A DNA stretch of 64,000 nucleotides from UBA5614 sp963667535. GTDB taxonomy: Bacteria > Cloacimonadota > Cloacimonadia > Cloacimonadales > Cloacimonadaceae. Position numbers and translations under genes: made by a program. The notes beneath the pieces were generated by a model. It was not told where the DNA came from, did no database searches, and worked only from the letters and a program-made list of their open reading frames with translations. The stretch covers positions 1,054,001 to 1,118,000 of the forward strand of contig CAXXDU010000002.1 in NCBI GenBank assembly GCA_963667535.2, written 5' to 3'. Below are positions 1 to 8,113 of the stretch, in pieces; the first letter of the stretch is position 1, and each line of letters begins with the position of its first letter.

Positions 1-232
1 CCATAAAGCGAAGAGCGCAGAATCGGTTGAACCAAGTATAAGCTACTTTATCGATAAGCAGATTCTTATCTTTTATCTTCTTAAGTTCATCTTCCAATCC
101 CTGTACTTGTTTGGGATTGTATCTTCTTGCATCACTACCAACAGCAATCACCTGCTGAAGCTTATTGGCTACCTGCTCAAGCAGATACCGACGTGCGTAT
201 TTGGCAAAGCGTTCGAGTTTGGATGTTTCCAT
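1..232 (-). CDS. pglX: BREX-1 adenine-specific DNA methyltransferase PglX (N-terminal fragment, runs off the window)
   Basis: Only the first 77 codons are present; the gene continues past base 1. The start METSKLERFAKYARR and the segment KVAYTWFNRFCALRFM are the hallmark N-terminus of the PglX family of type 1 BREX, the site-specific N6-adenine methyltransferase that marks host DNA and is also needed for phage exclusion. The catalytic methylase motifs lie outside the window. The ATG directly follows the TAA of the upstream gene with no spacer, and only a weak ribosome site (AGAGAT) is visible, so translation is probably coupled. The assignment rests on the N-terminal signature and on brxA, brxB and brxC upstream. 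Confidence 0.9.
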   Translation of the reverse strand, partial: METSKLERFAKYARRYLLEQVANKLQQVIAVGSDARRYNPKQVQGLEDELKKIKDKNLLIDKVAYTWFNRFCALRFM

Positions 233-751
233 TTATATCTCTGATATCCTTTCTACTGTCCAATTAGGATAAATACTGTTCCAATTATTGATGTTAAATA
301 CTTGGCAATTGGCAATAGGATGATTTATCCATCTTGTTGAACGATGCATCAAATGCTCTAAATGTATGCTAAGTTGATCCGTAAGATATACAGTCATGGC
401 ATCATCCAGAGTAATTAAGCATAAATAATGTACATCTTTATGCAACTTATCCTCAGCCCACCTGAAAAAGAAACTGTGCCAATATTTTCTGAACAAACTT
501 GTATCAAGTGTTCCATTTTGCATATCCGTAAAAAATCCTACTAAATTTTCTCTTCTCGCATTTGGATGTCCTGGGTCTTTTACTTCAATCAAATAAATAG
601 CATTGGGTAATTCAACCACAAAATCAACTCTTGGCATACCCGGAATATCCAAATAATTTGGTTGTAGGGGAATTTGCTGGTCAAATTTAAAAGTATTTTC
701 AGCTAATGCATCAGGGAAATTGAATCTTAAATCACCTTCTTCCAGTATCAT
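233..751 (-). CDS. PD-(D/E)XK-like putative nuclease partner of the upstream ATPase, embedded in BREX
   Basis: This is a 172-residue protein I cannot place in a named family. A plausible PD-(D/E)XK core is visible: Glu18 in an N-terminal helix, Asp43 in RVDFVVELP, then Glu56-Val-Lys58 in IYLIEVKD, with the hydrophobic strands expected between them. The rest is rich in aromatic residues with no other motif. Its ATG overlaps the TGA of the ATPase gene (ATGA) and has GGAG nine bases upstream; its own TAA abuts the pglX start. That spacing says it is made together with the ATPase and the BREX core. Function is inferred: an effector nuclease gated by the ATPase. It could instead be a non-catalytic DNA-binding relative. 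Confidence 0.6.
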   Translation of the reverse strand: MILEEGDLRFNFPDALAENTFKFDQQIPLQPNYLDIPGMPRVDFVVELPNAIYLIEVKDPGHPNARRENLVGFFTDMQNGTLDTSLFRKYWHSFFFRWAEDKLHKDVHYLCLITLDDAMTVYLTDQLSIHLEHLMHRSTRWINHPIANCQVFNINNWNSIYPNWTVERISEI

Positions 752-1842
752 TGGGTCAACTCCAGAATTCTTTTCGATGCATATCCCTTGCTAATATCTC
801 CAAAGGCATCCAGAATAGCATTATGCTCGATTAGGTTATATTCATTTGTGCTCGTAACTCTAATGTTCCCAGTTCCGTCATCGAATAAAGAATGATAAGT
901 TACATGGTCATTTTGTTCCCCGTTAAACAACAAATCAATCCACTTGATTAAATTATAACTATGAGTGGCAATTATTATTTGCTGTTCTGTATGCGCTATA
1001 CTATAAAGGGCTTCAACTAATCTCTTTATCAGCATTGGATTTAAATTAGCATCAGGTTCATCCCATAGAAGGGTTCCACTGATACCTGGTTTAATAGAGC
1101 CAGTATCTATTAACCTATATAGAGTTCCAAGCTTTCTATATCCCTCGGCTGTAGCGTTAACCGAATATTCTTTTGCATTTGCTTTAAAGGTCACGTTTCC
1201 ACCACCTTTAAACATGAACTCCCCACCACAAATATTACTAATACTCCTCATGACAGTATCAGTCCGCTCTTCTCTTTCGCTAGGTTTTTTTGCCGGTAAT
1301 TCGAGTTTAGTGATTAAATCACTATAAGTCTTATCAAAAGAAAGATGGTATTCTTTCATAATACTTTGCAGCCCAAGCATCCAAGAAAGTATCTCCTTGG
1401 CTGGTATGAAAACCGGTTTTGAGTTTCTTACGGAATCTATAGATGCAGATGTGTCATTATAATATTTCTTAATCGCATTTGCGTTTTTGGTTGCGTCTGT
1501 GTTTGCATTAAATGCGATACGAATCTTTTTTTCATCCGGATACTCGACTTGAACAATGGCATCATCACCAGTTTCACCAGTTTTTTTCAGCCTCCCGATT
1601 ACATCATCCAATGGTTTAAAAACACCAATGAAAGAATCAGCTATGATCTGCTTTGTTTTTTCTATAGAAGCCCCTTCATTACTTTGAATTAATCCGGTTG
1701 ACCCACACATCGAATAAATTGCCTTTAAGATATGGGTTTTTCCAGTTCCATTCTCTCCTATGATCACATTAATTTTTTGTGAAAAATCAATTGATAGTTC
1801 CTTGAAAACGGTGAAATTCTTTAAGTATAGGCTCTTAATCAT
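748..1842 (-). CDS. AAA/ABC-type ATPase (RecF/SMC/OLD-like), BREX-embedded
   Basis: This 364-residue ATPase has the compact ABC layout of the RecF/OLD group (AAA_15/AAA_21-like). It starts with an MIKSLYLKNFTVF strand, has a Walker A GENGTGKT at residues 29-36, a poor signature-like segment TAEGYRKLGTL near 231-241, a Walker B LLWDEPDANLNP with Asp261-Glu262, and an H-loop ATHS with His294. Such ATPases commonly sense or gate a nuclease partner in two-gene defence systems (PARIS, Gabija, retron-associated). It overlaps the end of brxC by 8 bp, using GGAGAAG as ribosome site, and overlaps the next gene by 4 bp. The partner is not the DUF4435 protein of PARIS. The ATPase call is firm; the defence role is inferred. 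Confidence 0.8.
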   Translation of the reverse strand: MIKSLYLKNFTVFKELSIDFSQKINVIIGENGTGKTHILKAIYSMCGSTGLIQSNEGASIEKTKQIIADSFIGVFKPLDDVIGRLKKTGETGDDAIVQVEYPDEKKIRIAFNANTDATKNANAIKKYYNDTSASIDSVRNSKPVFIPAKEILSWMLGLQSIMKEYHLSFDKTYSDLITKLELPAKKPSEREERTDTVMRSISNICGGEFMFKGGGNVTFKANAKEYSVNATAEGYRKLGTLYRLIDTGSIKPGISGTLLWDEPDANLNPMLIKRLVEALYSIAHTEQQIIIATHSYNLIKWIDLLFNGEQNDHVTYHSLFDDGTGNIRVTSTNEYNLIEHNAILDAFGDISKGYASKRILELTQ

Positions 1843-4800
1843 TGTTCTTCTCCATAGGTTTTATTCTAACCCCGTTACCCTTGCGAAGCTCGCTCAAAAG
1901 GGCATTTCTTAAATATTTAAGGTAATTATTCAGATCAAGTTCATTGTTTACAACTGAGCTTGAGTAGCCTATATCAATACTGCTGATATCAACAACTGTT
2001 TTAGGCTTAACAGGCTCATTGGGTTCTACTTTATCTTGGAATAACTTCATTAGTTTGGGATACTCGATATCCCCAAAGCGGATTATAGCGTCTTTAATGA
2101 CAGCAATAATCGTAGCAGAAGATATCCTCGATTTTGTGCTGTTTAATGACTGCTCAACCATCTCTTTGATGCCTGAAGAGGAGTCCAGGTATTGCTGAGA
2201 ACCAATCAATTCCCTATAATAATTTTCCAAAGTCTCAAGAGCTTGCTTCTTCTCTTCGTTTACCAACCTCTCCAGCTTGTCTTTTAAAATATCATAGATT
2301 GCTTTCAGCTTTTGTATTCTACTGCCTTTATAAATGAGGGAATCTGCAAATCCGTTTGTTAGCTCATTTACTTTATCAATGTCCAGATAGCTAAGATTCG
2401 GTTCATGATCTTTGAGAAATGACTTGATAGAGTAATAGATACTTCTCTGTTCAGAGTTCATAAATGCAACGATGGGATCGATCAATTCCAGCTTGGTTCG
2501 AGTGTATTCCTCATCATGAGTTATAAAATCAGTATAGTACCACGAGTAGTGTTTACCAATAGACGCTTTAAGAGTCTCAAAGATCGGATTCAAACAAGTA
2601 ACAAAAGGATAATCTGACTGCTTACTGATAATATCTTCCAGTTTCTTGACCAATACTGCAAGTTGCTGCGTTGTCTCTTTGGCGAGAGCTTTGGCATCTG
2701 TCTCATCCGAGGGCAGGTCAAAAAGTGTGCCATACAGCTCTTTTAATCTGCGAACTTGTGATGGTGTATATTCCTGCTGAGTTTGAATAATCAGGCTACT
2801 ATGTTTTTGAGTGTTTTTCAATGCCTTCTCGAGGTTGCTGTTTTCAAGGACACTACCATCTGAATAGACTTCAACTTTTCCAGCCGCATATAGTTTGGCA
2901 AGTTGACATAGGATAGCATAAAAACCCCACCCATAGGGTTTACGGCTGAATTTTTCCATCAGGTCTTGAACAGTGCATTTTTTTCCTTCTCTGCTTTGCG
3001 ACGTAACATGGGAAAACACTTCTTGCTCTGCTTCGCTAAGTGTGGCTGCAAAATCTGCTTTTATCTGGCTATAATCCAGAAATTTGCCAATCTCCTGCTC
3101 TGAATAGGATACGCCTTTTAGCATTTTCAGGTAGGGATATACCTTGCCCACAACGATTTGGAATGCCTGGATTATCCGTGTATTAGCATCCTTTAACTCG
3201 ATAATCTGCGGATCACCTCCAGCATAAATCTTGGCATCACAGACCAATTCTGCTAATCTATTCTTTACCAGGATTAACCTGTCCTTGTTCAACTCCCTCT
3301 TTTCATAGAGGATCTTTTTCGCTGTTTCCTTTTGCAAACTGTTGTAGTTCAGATCGTAGCATTTCTGAGTCTGCAGGGATATCTTGAGGTCGTCCCAGAA
3401 TCGTTTATCTGCCGGGAGTAATACTGTTAGTTCAGGCTTACCCAGAGCATGGGCAATCGTTTGCTTTTCATCATCAAAGTCATAGTATTCGCTCAGAGGA
3501 GTAATCACTTGAATGGTGATTTCGTGCTCTTTACCAAATTGTTTGTTGTCTATTCTACGGGTATAGGGGAAATCCTGTTTGTTTTCCTCATAGCGGATTT
3601 TGAGTGACTTCACGATTTGTGCGCTGCTAAAGAGGATTTCATCCAGCTTATCGAGCAATGCCACGTTATCAATAGTGGTGTTTTTAATTTCCTGCTCTAC
3701 GTCTTTTTCTTCATTGGTCAGATACTCATACATATCCCCATTCCGCTGGATATAAGTCTGGCTTTCCAGCTTGGACAATGCCTCAAACACAGTTTCTCTG
3801 AGGGTATTGATATCTGAGTCAAAGCTTTCCAGCATTAAAATACTTACATTCCGGACTGTCGCCTTGAAGTCCTTTACATATTTGAGCATGAAGAGAACTT
3901 TGAGGATTCGGATAGCAAAAGCATCTTCCAGATTAGTTTCAGCATTGATTATTGCGCCTTGGATTTGACTTTTGATTGAGGAGCGGATACCATCAAACAT
4001 AAGATCAAAGGTGGCAATTCTGCCTACTTCAAAGGAAATAATAGTTTTTACTACCTGCTGGAAAACTCCCAGCATTGAGCGTTCACCTACCGAGCGGTGT
4101 CTTCCCTCAAATGCCTGATTAGCAGATAGAGACTTGATAGCCTTTTGAAATAAGGAAAACTGATATGGGATGTAAGGGTATGAGTAGATAAAATCATCCT
4201 TCCCACTGAAGTTGCGATAAGTCTGAGCTCCATCCACAAAGTCGAACATGGTTCTAAAGCTATTTTGGTGTATATGATAGAGTTCTGACAGGGGGTCTAT
4301 TGCAGATTCGTTTTTGTGCAATAGTCTCTTTTGTATCACTTCATCGACATTCGCACTGGTCAGGCTTAATCTGGTTCGGAACCTTGCCTGGATTTTTGAA
4401 AAGTCATTGCTACTGGACTGATTCAATTCCCCAACTACAGCATCCAAATCTTCCTGAGACGTTACCGTAATCCATGCTCTACCCTTACAAATTGTAGCAA
4501 GACTTTCAGCTATAGTTTGCAGATTCAGCATTAGTTTGGTATTGTCTGCGATAAACTGACCTACTTCATCCACAAAGAAGTTCAATCTGAAATTTGGCTC
4601 TTGGGATTCAATATACTCCCAAACTTGACGGGCAAAGTCTTCAATCGATACTTTATAATCATTACGGTATTTATCCAGAACGCCCTTAATAGCAGCAGCG
4701 CCATTCCCTGCAACCTTTTCATAGGCAAGTGAGATATTTGCTGATTCTAAGATGGCTTCTTCTCTGCCAATTTCCCAAGATTTTCCGGCAATAGATTTAT

Positions 4801-5338
4801 ACTCATTTTGAAAGTTCTGGTAAATTCCCCGCTTATCAAGGTCACGCTCAAATTTGGCAATATGACCTTGTTTCCCATAGTAACCACAGAATTCATCAAA
4901 GACTTTCACAAATACAGCCAACAAAGCATCTGTTTGTTGTTTGGAAATCAAATCAGCCTTTTGGTCTATATTGAATAGAATACTCTTTGATGGAATCTTA
5001 ACCGCTCTTTTGAGTTCAGCAATCAGAATCTCATCATCGTGGCATTTACTGATAAAACTTGAGAGGATAGAGCAAGTCCCTTCCTGCCAGTTTTGCAATA
5101 GCAGTGAGAGCATTTTGAGTAAGTGGGATTTACCTGAGCCAAAGAAACCGGAAATCCATACTCCATTTGATGATTCTTCATTGAGATAGGCATCCAGAAA
5201 GTGTCCAAGCTTTTTACTGATTTCGTTGGTAATTACGTATTCATCTATTTCACGAATTAGATTGCTTATGTCATCAGCTTTGATCACTCCTTCGATGGGA
5301 CGATCCACGGGTTTGAGAAAGATATCTTTAATCTTCAA
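1835..5338 (-). CDS. brxC: BREX system P-loop NTPase BrxC
   Basis: BrxC is the large ATPase of BREX, needed for phage exclusion and for methylation by PglX. The protein is about 1167 residues, normal for the family. Near the N-terminus it has the family Walker A ISGFFGSGKSH and, about 180 residues later, a Walker B-like NFFVDEVGQF. I choose the TTG at 5338: it gives MKIKDIFLKPVDRPIEGVIKAD, matching typical BrxC N-termini, and follows AAGGGAGG at good spacing. An upstream TTG at 5365 would overlap brxB and only adds nine residues. The C-terminal half is helical and charged. It lies in the operon between brxB and the ATPase/nuclease pair. Confidence 0.93.
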   Translation of the reverse strand: MKIKDIFLKPVDRPIEGVIKADDISNLIREIDEYVITNEISKKLGHFLDAYLNEESSNGVWISGFFGSGKSHLLKMLSLLLQNWQEGTCSILSSFISKCHDDEILIAELKRAVKIPSKSILFNIDQKADLISKQQTDALLAVFVKVFDEFCGYYGKQGHIAKFERDLDKRGIYQNFQNEYKSIAGKSWEIGREEAILESANISLAYEKVAGNGAAAIKGVLDKYRNDYKVSIEDFARQVWEYIESQEPNFRLNFFVDEVGQFIADNTKLMLNLQTIAESLATICKGRAWITVTSQEDLDAVVGELNQSSSNDFSKIQARFRTRLSLTSANVDEVIQKRLLHKNESAIDPLSELYHIHQNSFRTMFDFVDGAQTYRNFSGKDDFIYSYPYIPYQFSLFQKAIKSLSANQAFEGRHRSVGERSMLGVFQQVVKTIISFEVGRIATFDLMFDGIRSSIKSQIQGAIINAETNLEDAFAIRILKVLFMLKYVKDFKATVRNVSILMLESFDSDINTLRETVFEALSKLESQTYIQRNGDMYEYLTNEEKDVEQEIKNTTIDNVALLDKLDEILFSSAQIVKSLKIRYEENKQDFPYTRRIDNKQFGKEHEITIQVITPLSEYYDFDDEKQTIAHALGKPELTVLLPADKRFWDDLKISLQTQKCYDLNYNSLQKETAKKILYEKRELNKDRLILVKNRLAELVCDAKIYAGGDPQIIELKDANTRIIQAFQIVVGKVYPYLKMLKGVSYSEQEIGKFLDYSQIKADFAATLSEAEQEVFSHVTSQSREGKKCTVQDLMEKFSRKPYGWGFYAILCQLAKLYAAGKVEVYSDGSVLENSNLEKALKNTQKHSSLIIQTQQEYTPSQVRRLKELYGTLFDLPSDETDAKALAKETTQQLAVLVKKLEDIISKQSDYPFVTCLNPIFETLKASIGKHYSWYYTDFITHDEEYTRTKLELIDPIVAFMNSEQRSIYYSIKSFLKDHEPNLSYLDIDKVNELTNGFADSLIYKGSRIQKLKAIYDILKDKLERLVNEEKKQALETLENYYRELIGSQQYLDSSSGIKEMVEQSLNSTKSRISSATIIAVIKDAIIRFGDIEYPKLMKLFQDKVEPNEPVKPKTVVDISSIDIGYSSSVVNNELDLNNYLKYLRNALLSELRKGNGVRIKPMEKNND

Positions 5339-5349
5339 GCATGCCTCCC

Positions 5350-5958
5350 TTAGTTCGTAAGACAATGGTAGATATTGAATGCTCTATAGTACTTGTCGTC
5401 CATAACACCAAACAACCTTAAAGTAGAGCCGTTTGTGTCATTGGCGTTGTATTCACCGGGAAAGAAAAAAACACTGGGCTTAGAGTGAGCAAGGCTCTGC
5501 ATATTGTTTAAAATGCTGTGCAACCGGATATAGGGAAACACTTCTCCCACTCCGGTAATAAACAAAATCTGATGGTTCGATTCATTAATTCTGGCTTTTA
5601 TTTCTGGTATGATGTGCTTTTCGGGGTCTAAGACGCTCTGCAACTGGCTAAACAAATCAGCCTTTGAAATATCGGTTTCCATATTGATTATCTTGTCTAA
5701 GATGTTTCTTTGCTTTAGAATATCCAAGGCTACCTGATATAAATTCAATTCGAGAACGATTACCTGTTTTTGTTGAAGCTGTTTGATTAATTGAGCAATG
5801 GCTTTATTCATATCAGTGCTTTCTTTTACAGCAAAAGGACAGATAAAGAATGGAACCTCATTGCCCAAGCCTTCCATCTTCAGAAATTTGGAACTGCTCA
5901 TTAGCTTCAAAAGATGCTCAAATCTATTGCTCAAACTCATGGTCTCGATGTTTTTCAT
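5350..5958 (-). CDS. brxB: BREX protein BrxB (DUF1788)
   Basis: This 202-residue protein matches BrxB/DUF1788 over its whole length. It starts SLSNRFEHLLKLMSSSKFLKMEGLGNEVPFF-like, has a central VIVLELNLYQVALDIL strand-helix, and ends with the family motif around FFFPGEYN and LRLFGVMDDKYYRAF. BrxB is a core component of type 1 BREX and is required for exclusion; its biochemical role is not settled. It sits five bases after the brxA stop and ends 11 bp before the chosen brxC start, so the three core genes form one transcription unit. Nothing is truncated or unusual. Confidence 0.92.
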   Translation of the reverse strand: MKNIETMSLSNRFEHLLKLMSSSKFLKMEGLGNEVPFFICPFAVKESTDMNKAIAQLIKQLQQKQVIVLELNLYQVALDILKQRNILDKIINMETDISKADLFSQLQSVLDPEKHIIPEIKARINESNHQILFITGVGEVFPYIRLHSILNNMQSLAHSKPSVFFFPGEYNANDTNGSTLRLFGVMDDKYYRAFNIYHCLTN

Positions 5959-5963
5959 ATTCT

Positions 5964-6554
5964 TTAACTGATACCTGGAAATATGCCTAAAGGGAAATCG
6001 GTGTCTCTTGAAACAGTCTGTTTTACTTGAGTAGATACGATCATAGATTTCAGCTTATTGTCAATTGACAAAATCCCTGCGTCCCTTAGCATCTTGAATA
6101 AATTCTTGGTGAGCTTATTCTTGGATTGGGATGAGATATTGTTAAGCTCATCATGTTGGATAGCCTTATTATTGAAGAATATATTGAAATCTGCTATACT
6201 CAGTTCATCATCGTGATTTGATATCTTATATCCGATGACTTCAATGGCAAAATCTCTAATGAAGTGGTATTTTTTACATACAGCATACCAGATTACCTGA
6301 ACCTGATCATCTCTGTTGGATTTGGCGATAATAGAAATGGCTTCTTCACTTATCAGCTTAATCCGGGTATATGTTTCGGAATAGATTCTTTTCTGGGCAG
6401 CAAGGGTTCTGATCTGAAGTAAATTATTTTCAAGCACCTGTTTTCTCACAGCATCCCAGTCTTTCGTCTCCAGATAGAGCTTTGCTAATAATACGGAATC
6501 CCGATAGAGAAGTGCCCCTGCAGTAAAACCTAAGTTGTATTTTGGCTCATTCAC
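5964..6554 (-). CDS. brxA: BREX protein BrxA (DUF1819)
   Basis: BrxA (DUF1819) is the small first core gene of type 1 BREX; family members are reported to be DNA-binding, with an all-helical fold. Here YNLGFTAGALLYRDSVLLA at the N-terminus and the helical middle match the family. I prefer the GTG at 6554 (MNEPKYNLGF), which follows AGAGGA and overlaps the upstream helix-turn-helix gene by only 8 bp. The first possible ATG at 6578 would add eight residues and a 32-bp overlap. The resulting length is 196 residues. It is followed by brxB after five bases. Confidence 0.9.
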   Translation of the reverse strand: MNEPKYNLGFTAGALLYRDSVLLAKLYLETKDWDAVRKQVLENNLLQIRTLAAQKRIYSETYTRIKLISEEAISIIAKSNRDDQVQVIWYAVCKKYHFIRDFAIEVIGYKISNHDDELSIADFNIFFNNKAIQHDELNNISSQSKNKLTKNLFKMLRDAGILSIDNKLKSMIVSTQVKQTVSRDTDFPLGIFPGIS

Positions 6555-6747
6555 TATTCGAGTCCTCTGAACCATCATTTATGGAATGAGCTTTGACCCA
6601 AATATCTATATCTTCTTTTTTAAACTTCCATAACCTGCCAATCTTGTGAGCGGGAAGCTTCTTTTCACTTAGCCATTTATAGACGGTATCCCTTGTCACT
6701 CCGAGATATTGACTAATTTCCTCAACGGATAACCACCTGTCTTCCAA
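6547..6747 (-). CDS. Small excisionase-type helix-turn-helix protein upstream of brxA
   Basis: This 66-residue protein is a single excisionase/HTH_17-type DNA-binding domain: WLSVEEISQYLGVTRDTVYKW forms the helix-turn-helix and KLPAHKIGRLWKFKKEDID the wing. The start is a TTG preceded at good distance by AAAGGAG. It overlaps brxA, so it is the first gene of the BREX transcription unit. It is probably an autoregulator of BREX or a leftover directionality factor of a mobile element; the sequence does not decide between them. It is unlike BrxR, the larger WYL-domain regulator of other BREX loci. Confidence 0.8.
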   Translation of the reverse strand: MEDRWLSVEEISQYLGVTRDTVYKWLSEKKLPAHKIGRLWKFKKEDIDIWVKAHSINDGSEDSNSE

Positions 6748-6875
6748 TTTGGTGCTCCTTTCTTATAAATCGATGGGTATCTTGAATTCTGATGTAAATC
6801 AGATACTAATAAACAAGGACAAAACAGAATAAAAGCACGGTATTCAAGTAGTGTTTTATGTCAAAGAATTTCTAT

Positions 6876-7391
6876 TTACGGTATCAATCGGTGTCCACCC
6901 ATGCGATTCAAACTTCTCAGTTGATGCAGGATGCCTTTCTGGACTTTGGTGCCGATGTAAGGTGCTTTATCGCGGTTGATGATCACATACTTGTAGTTAC
7001 GCAGGTCTACCGCACCCAAGGATGCTAAAGCTTCTAAGTAGATATATACCCACTGCCTGGACTTGCCGATGACTTTGGCGAGAGGTCTGATGCCATAGTA
7101 ATTGCCACTTTCAATGATATCCATGAGCTGATAAGCTGAGGTCACATTAAATGTCCAACCTGTGATAGTACTGCACTGACTGATGTCATAACGGTTAGCC
7201 CGGACATAGATGCCACCTTCGCTCTCGGAGATGCGTTTGACCTGTTTTTTCTGCACCAGTTCTGCCATTACAGGAGCCACCGCATCGGCAGACAGACCCA
7301 CGAGGCTTGCAGCCGATTGCACAGAGAAGGGTCGGTTGTATTGGCTTATGAAGTTGCTGACCAATTCCAGTTCTGTCATCTTGGTTTCCAT
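6876..7391 (-). CDS. Third protein of the Mu-like transposition module, double winged-helix-like
   Basis: This 171-residue basic protein follows the transposon ATPase with a TGATG stop/start overlap at 7391-7393. Its N-terminal half, with VSNFISQYNRPFSVQSAASLVGLS, reads like a winged helix. A second helix-turn-helix-like stretch, IRPLAKVIGKSRQWVYIYLEALASLG, lies near residues 100-130. I do not recognise a named family. In Mu/Tn7-like modules the gene after the ATPase often encodes a target-selection (TniQ-like) or regulatory protein, but no zinc-finger cysteines of TniQ are visible here. A DNA-binding accessory role is therefore inferred from context and fold only. Confidence 0.6.
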   Translation of the reverse strand: METKMTELELVSNFISQYNRPFSVQSAASLVGLSADAVAPVMAELVQKKQVKRISESEGGIYVRANRYDISQCSTITGWTFNVTSAYQLMDIIESGNYYGIRPLAKVIGKSRQWVYIYLEALASLGAVDLRNYKYVIINRDKAPYIGTKVQKGILHQLRSLNRMGGHRLIP

Positions 7392-8104
7392 CAATGCAAT
7401 CCGAGATTGTCTAAGGTAAGTTCACTCAGGTTCAGTTGGATGGCAGACTGCTCCATACCGAAGATCATCTTCATAGCTTTGCGTAGGTTACCGCAGGAGT
7501 GGAAGTGGAGATGCTCCACCACATCATGATTGACTTTGACATCCAGTATCTCTTGGGTCAGGATCGTCAGGTCGTGCTTGGTAGCAGGTTGGAACTCGTA
7601 GTAGATATTGCATCTGTCGAAGTAGTACTCATTAATCTGCAGGAGCTTGTCTTTGGCTGTCTGCATGCCGACCAGTATGACGATTGCCAATGTCTCATCC
7701 ACGATATCACGTAAGGCACCCAGCAGTTGCGGATGCCGGAAGGCATAGTCTATCTCATCTATAACAATGACTGTGTCATCATGCTCATGCAGAATAGCCT
7801 TGCATTTATCAAACAGTGCATTGGAAGTGCCGTATGGCAAGTAGCTGCCCATGCCGAAGCGTTTATAGAGAGCAGACAGCAGTTGCTGAGCGAAAGACTT
7901 GGGAGTCGAGGTGGCTTCCAGTCTCAGATACAGATAGCCTTTGCTGAATGCCATTCTGCTGGCATAGGTGGTCTTGCCGAGTCCCGGCTTGCCGTATAGC
8001 AGTCCCAAGCCCACCATTTCAATTTTGGGTCGCTTGAGCAGATAATCAATACAGACATCTGCTTCGATAACATTGCTCGTTTGAACTAAACTTCCTTGTT
8101 TCAT
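7391..8104 (-). CDS. MuB/TniB-like AAA+ ATPase of the transposition module
   Basis: This 237-residue AAA+ ATPase has Walker A YGKPGLGKTT near residue 40, Walker B TVIVIDEIDYAF near 115, and a sensor-type ILVGMQTAKD. This matches the MuB/TnsC/TniB group, which binds target DNA, activates the transposase and gives target immunity. It starts at an ATG nine bases after GGAGAGA, separated by 9 bp from the transposase stop, and its stop overlaps the start of the third protein. The order transposase, ATPase, accessory protein in one tight operon is typical of Mu-like elements. Target choice cannot be read from the sequence. Confidence 0.85.
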   Translation of the reverse strand: MKQGSLVQTSNVIEADVCIDYLLKRPKIEMVGLGLLYGKPGLGKTTYASRMAFSKGYLYLRLEATSTPKSFAQQLLSALYKRFGMGSYLPYGTSNALFDKCKAILHEHDDTVIVIDEIDYAFRHPQLLGALRDIVDETLAIVILVGMQTAKDKLLQINEYYFDRCNIYYEFQPATKHDLTILTQEILDVKVNHDVVEHLHFHSCGNLRKAMKMIFGMEQSAIQLNLSELTLDNLGLH

Positions 8105-8113
8105 GTCTCTCTC

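Noticed and set aside
233..1842. Identification of the ATPase pair as PARIS (AriA/AriB)
   Set aside because: The partner is too short and has no DUF4435/Toprim pattern; the PD-(D/E)XK-like residues point elsewhere.
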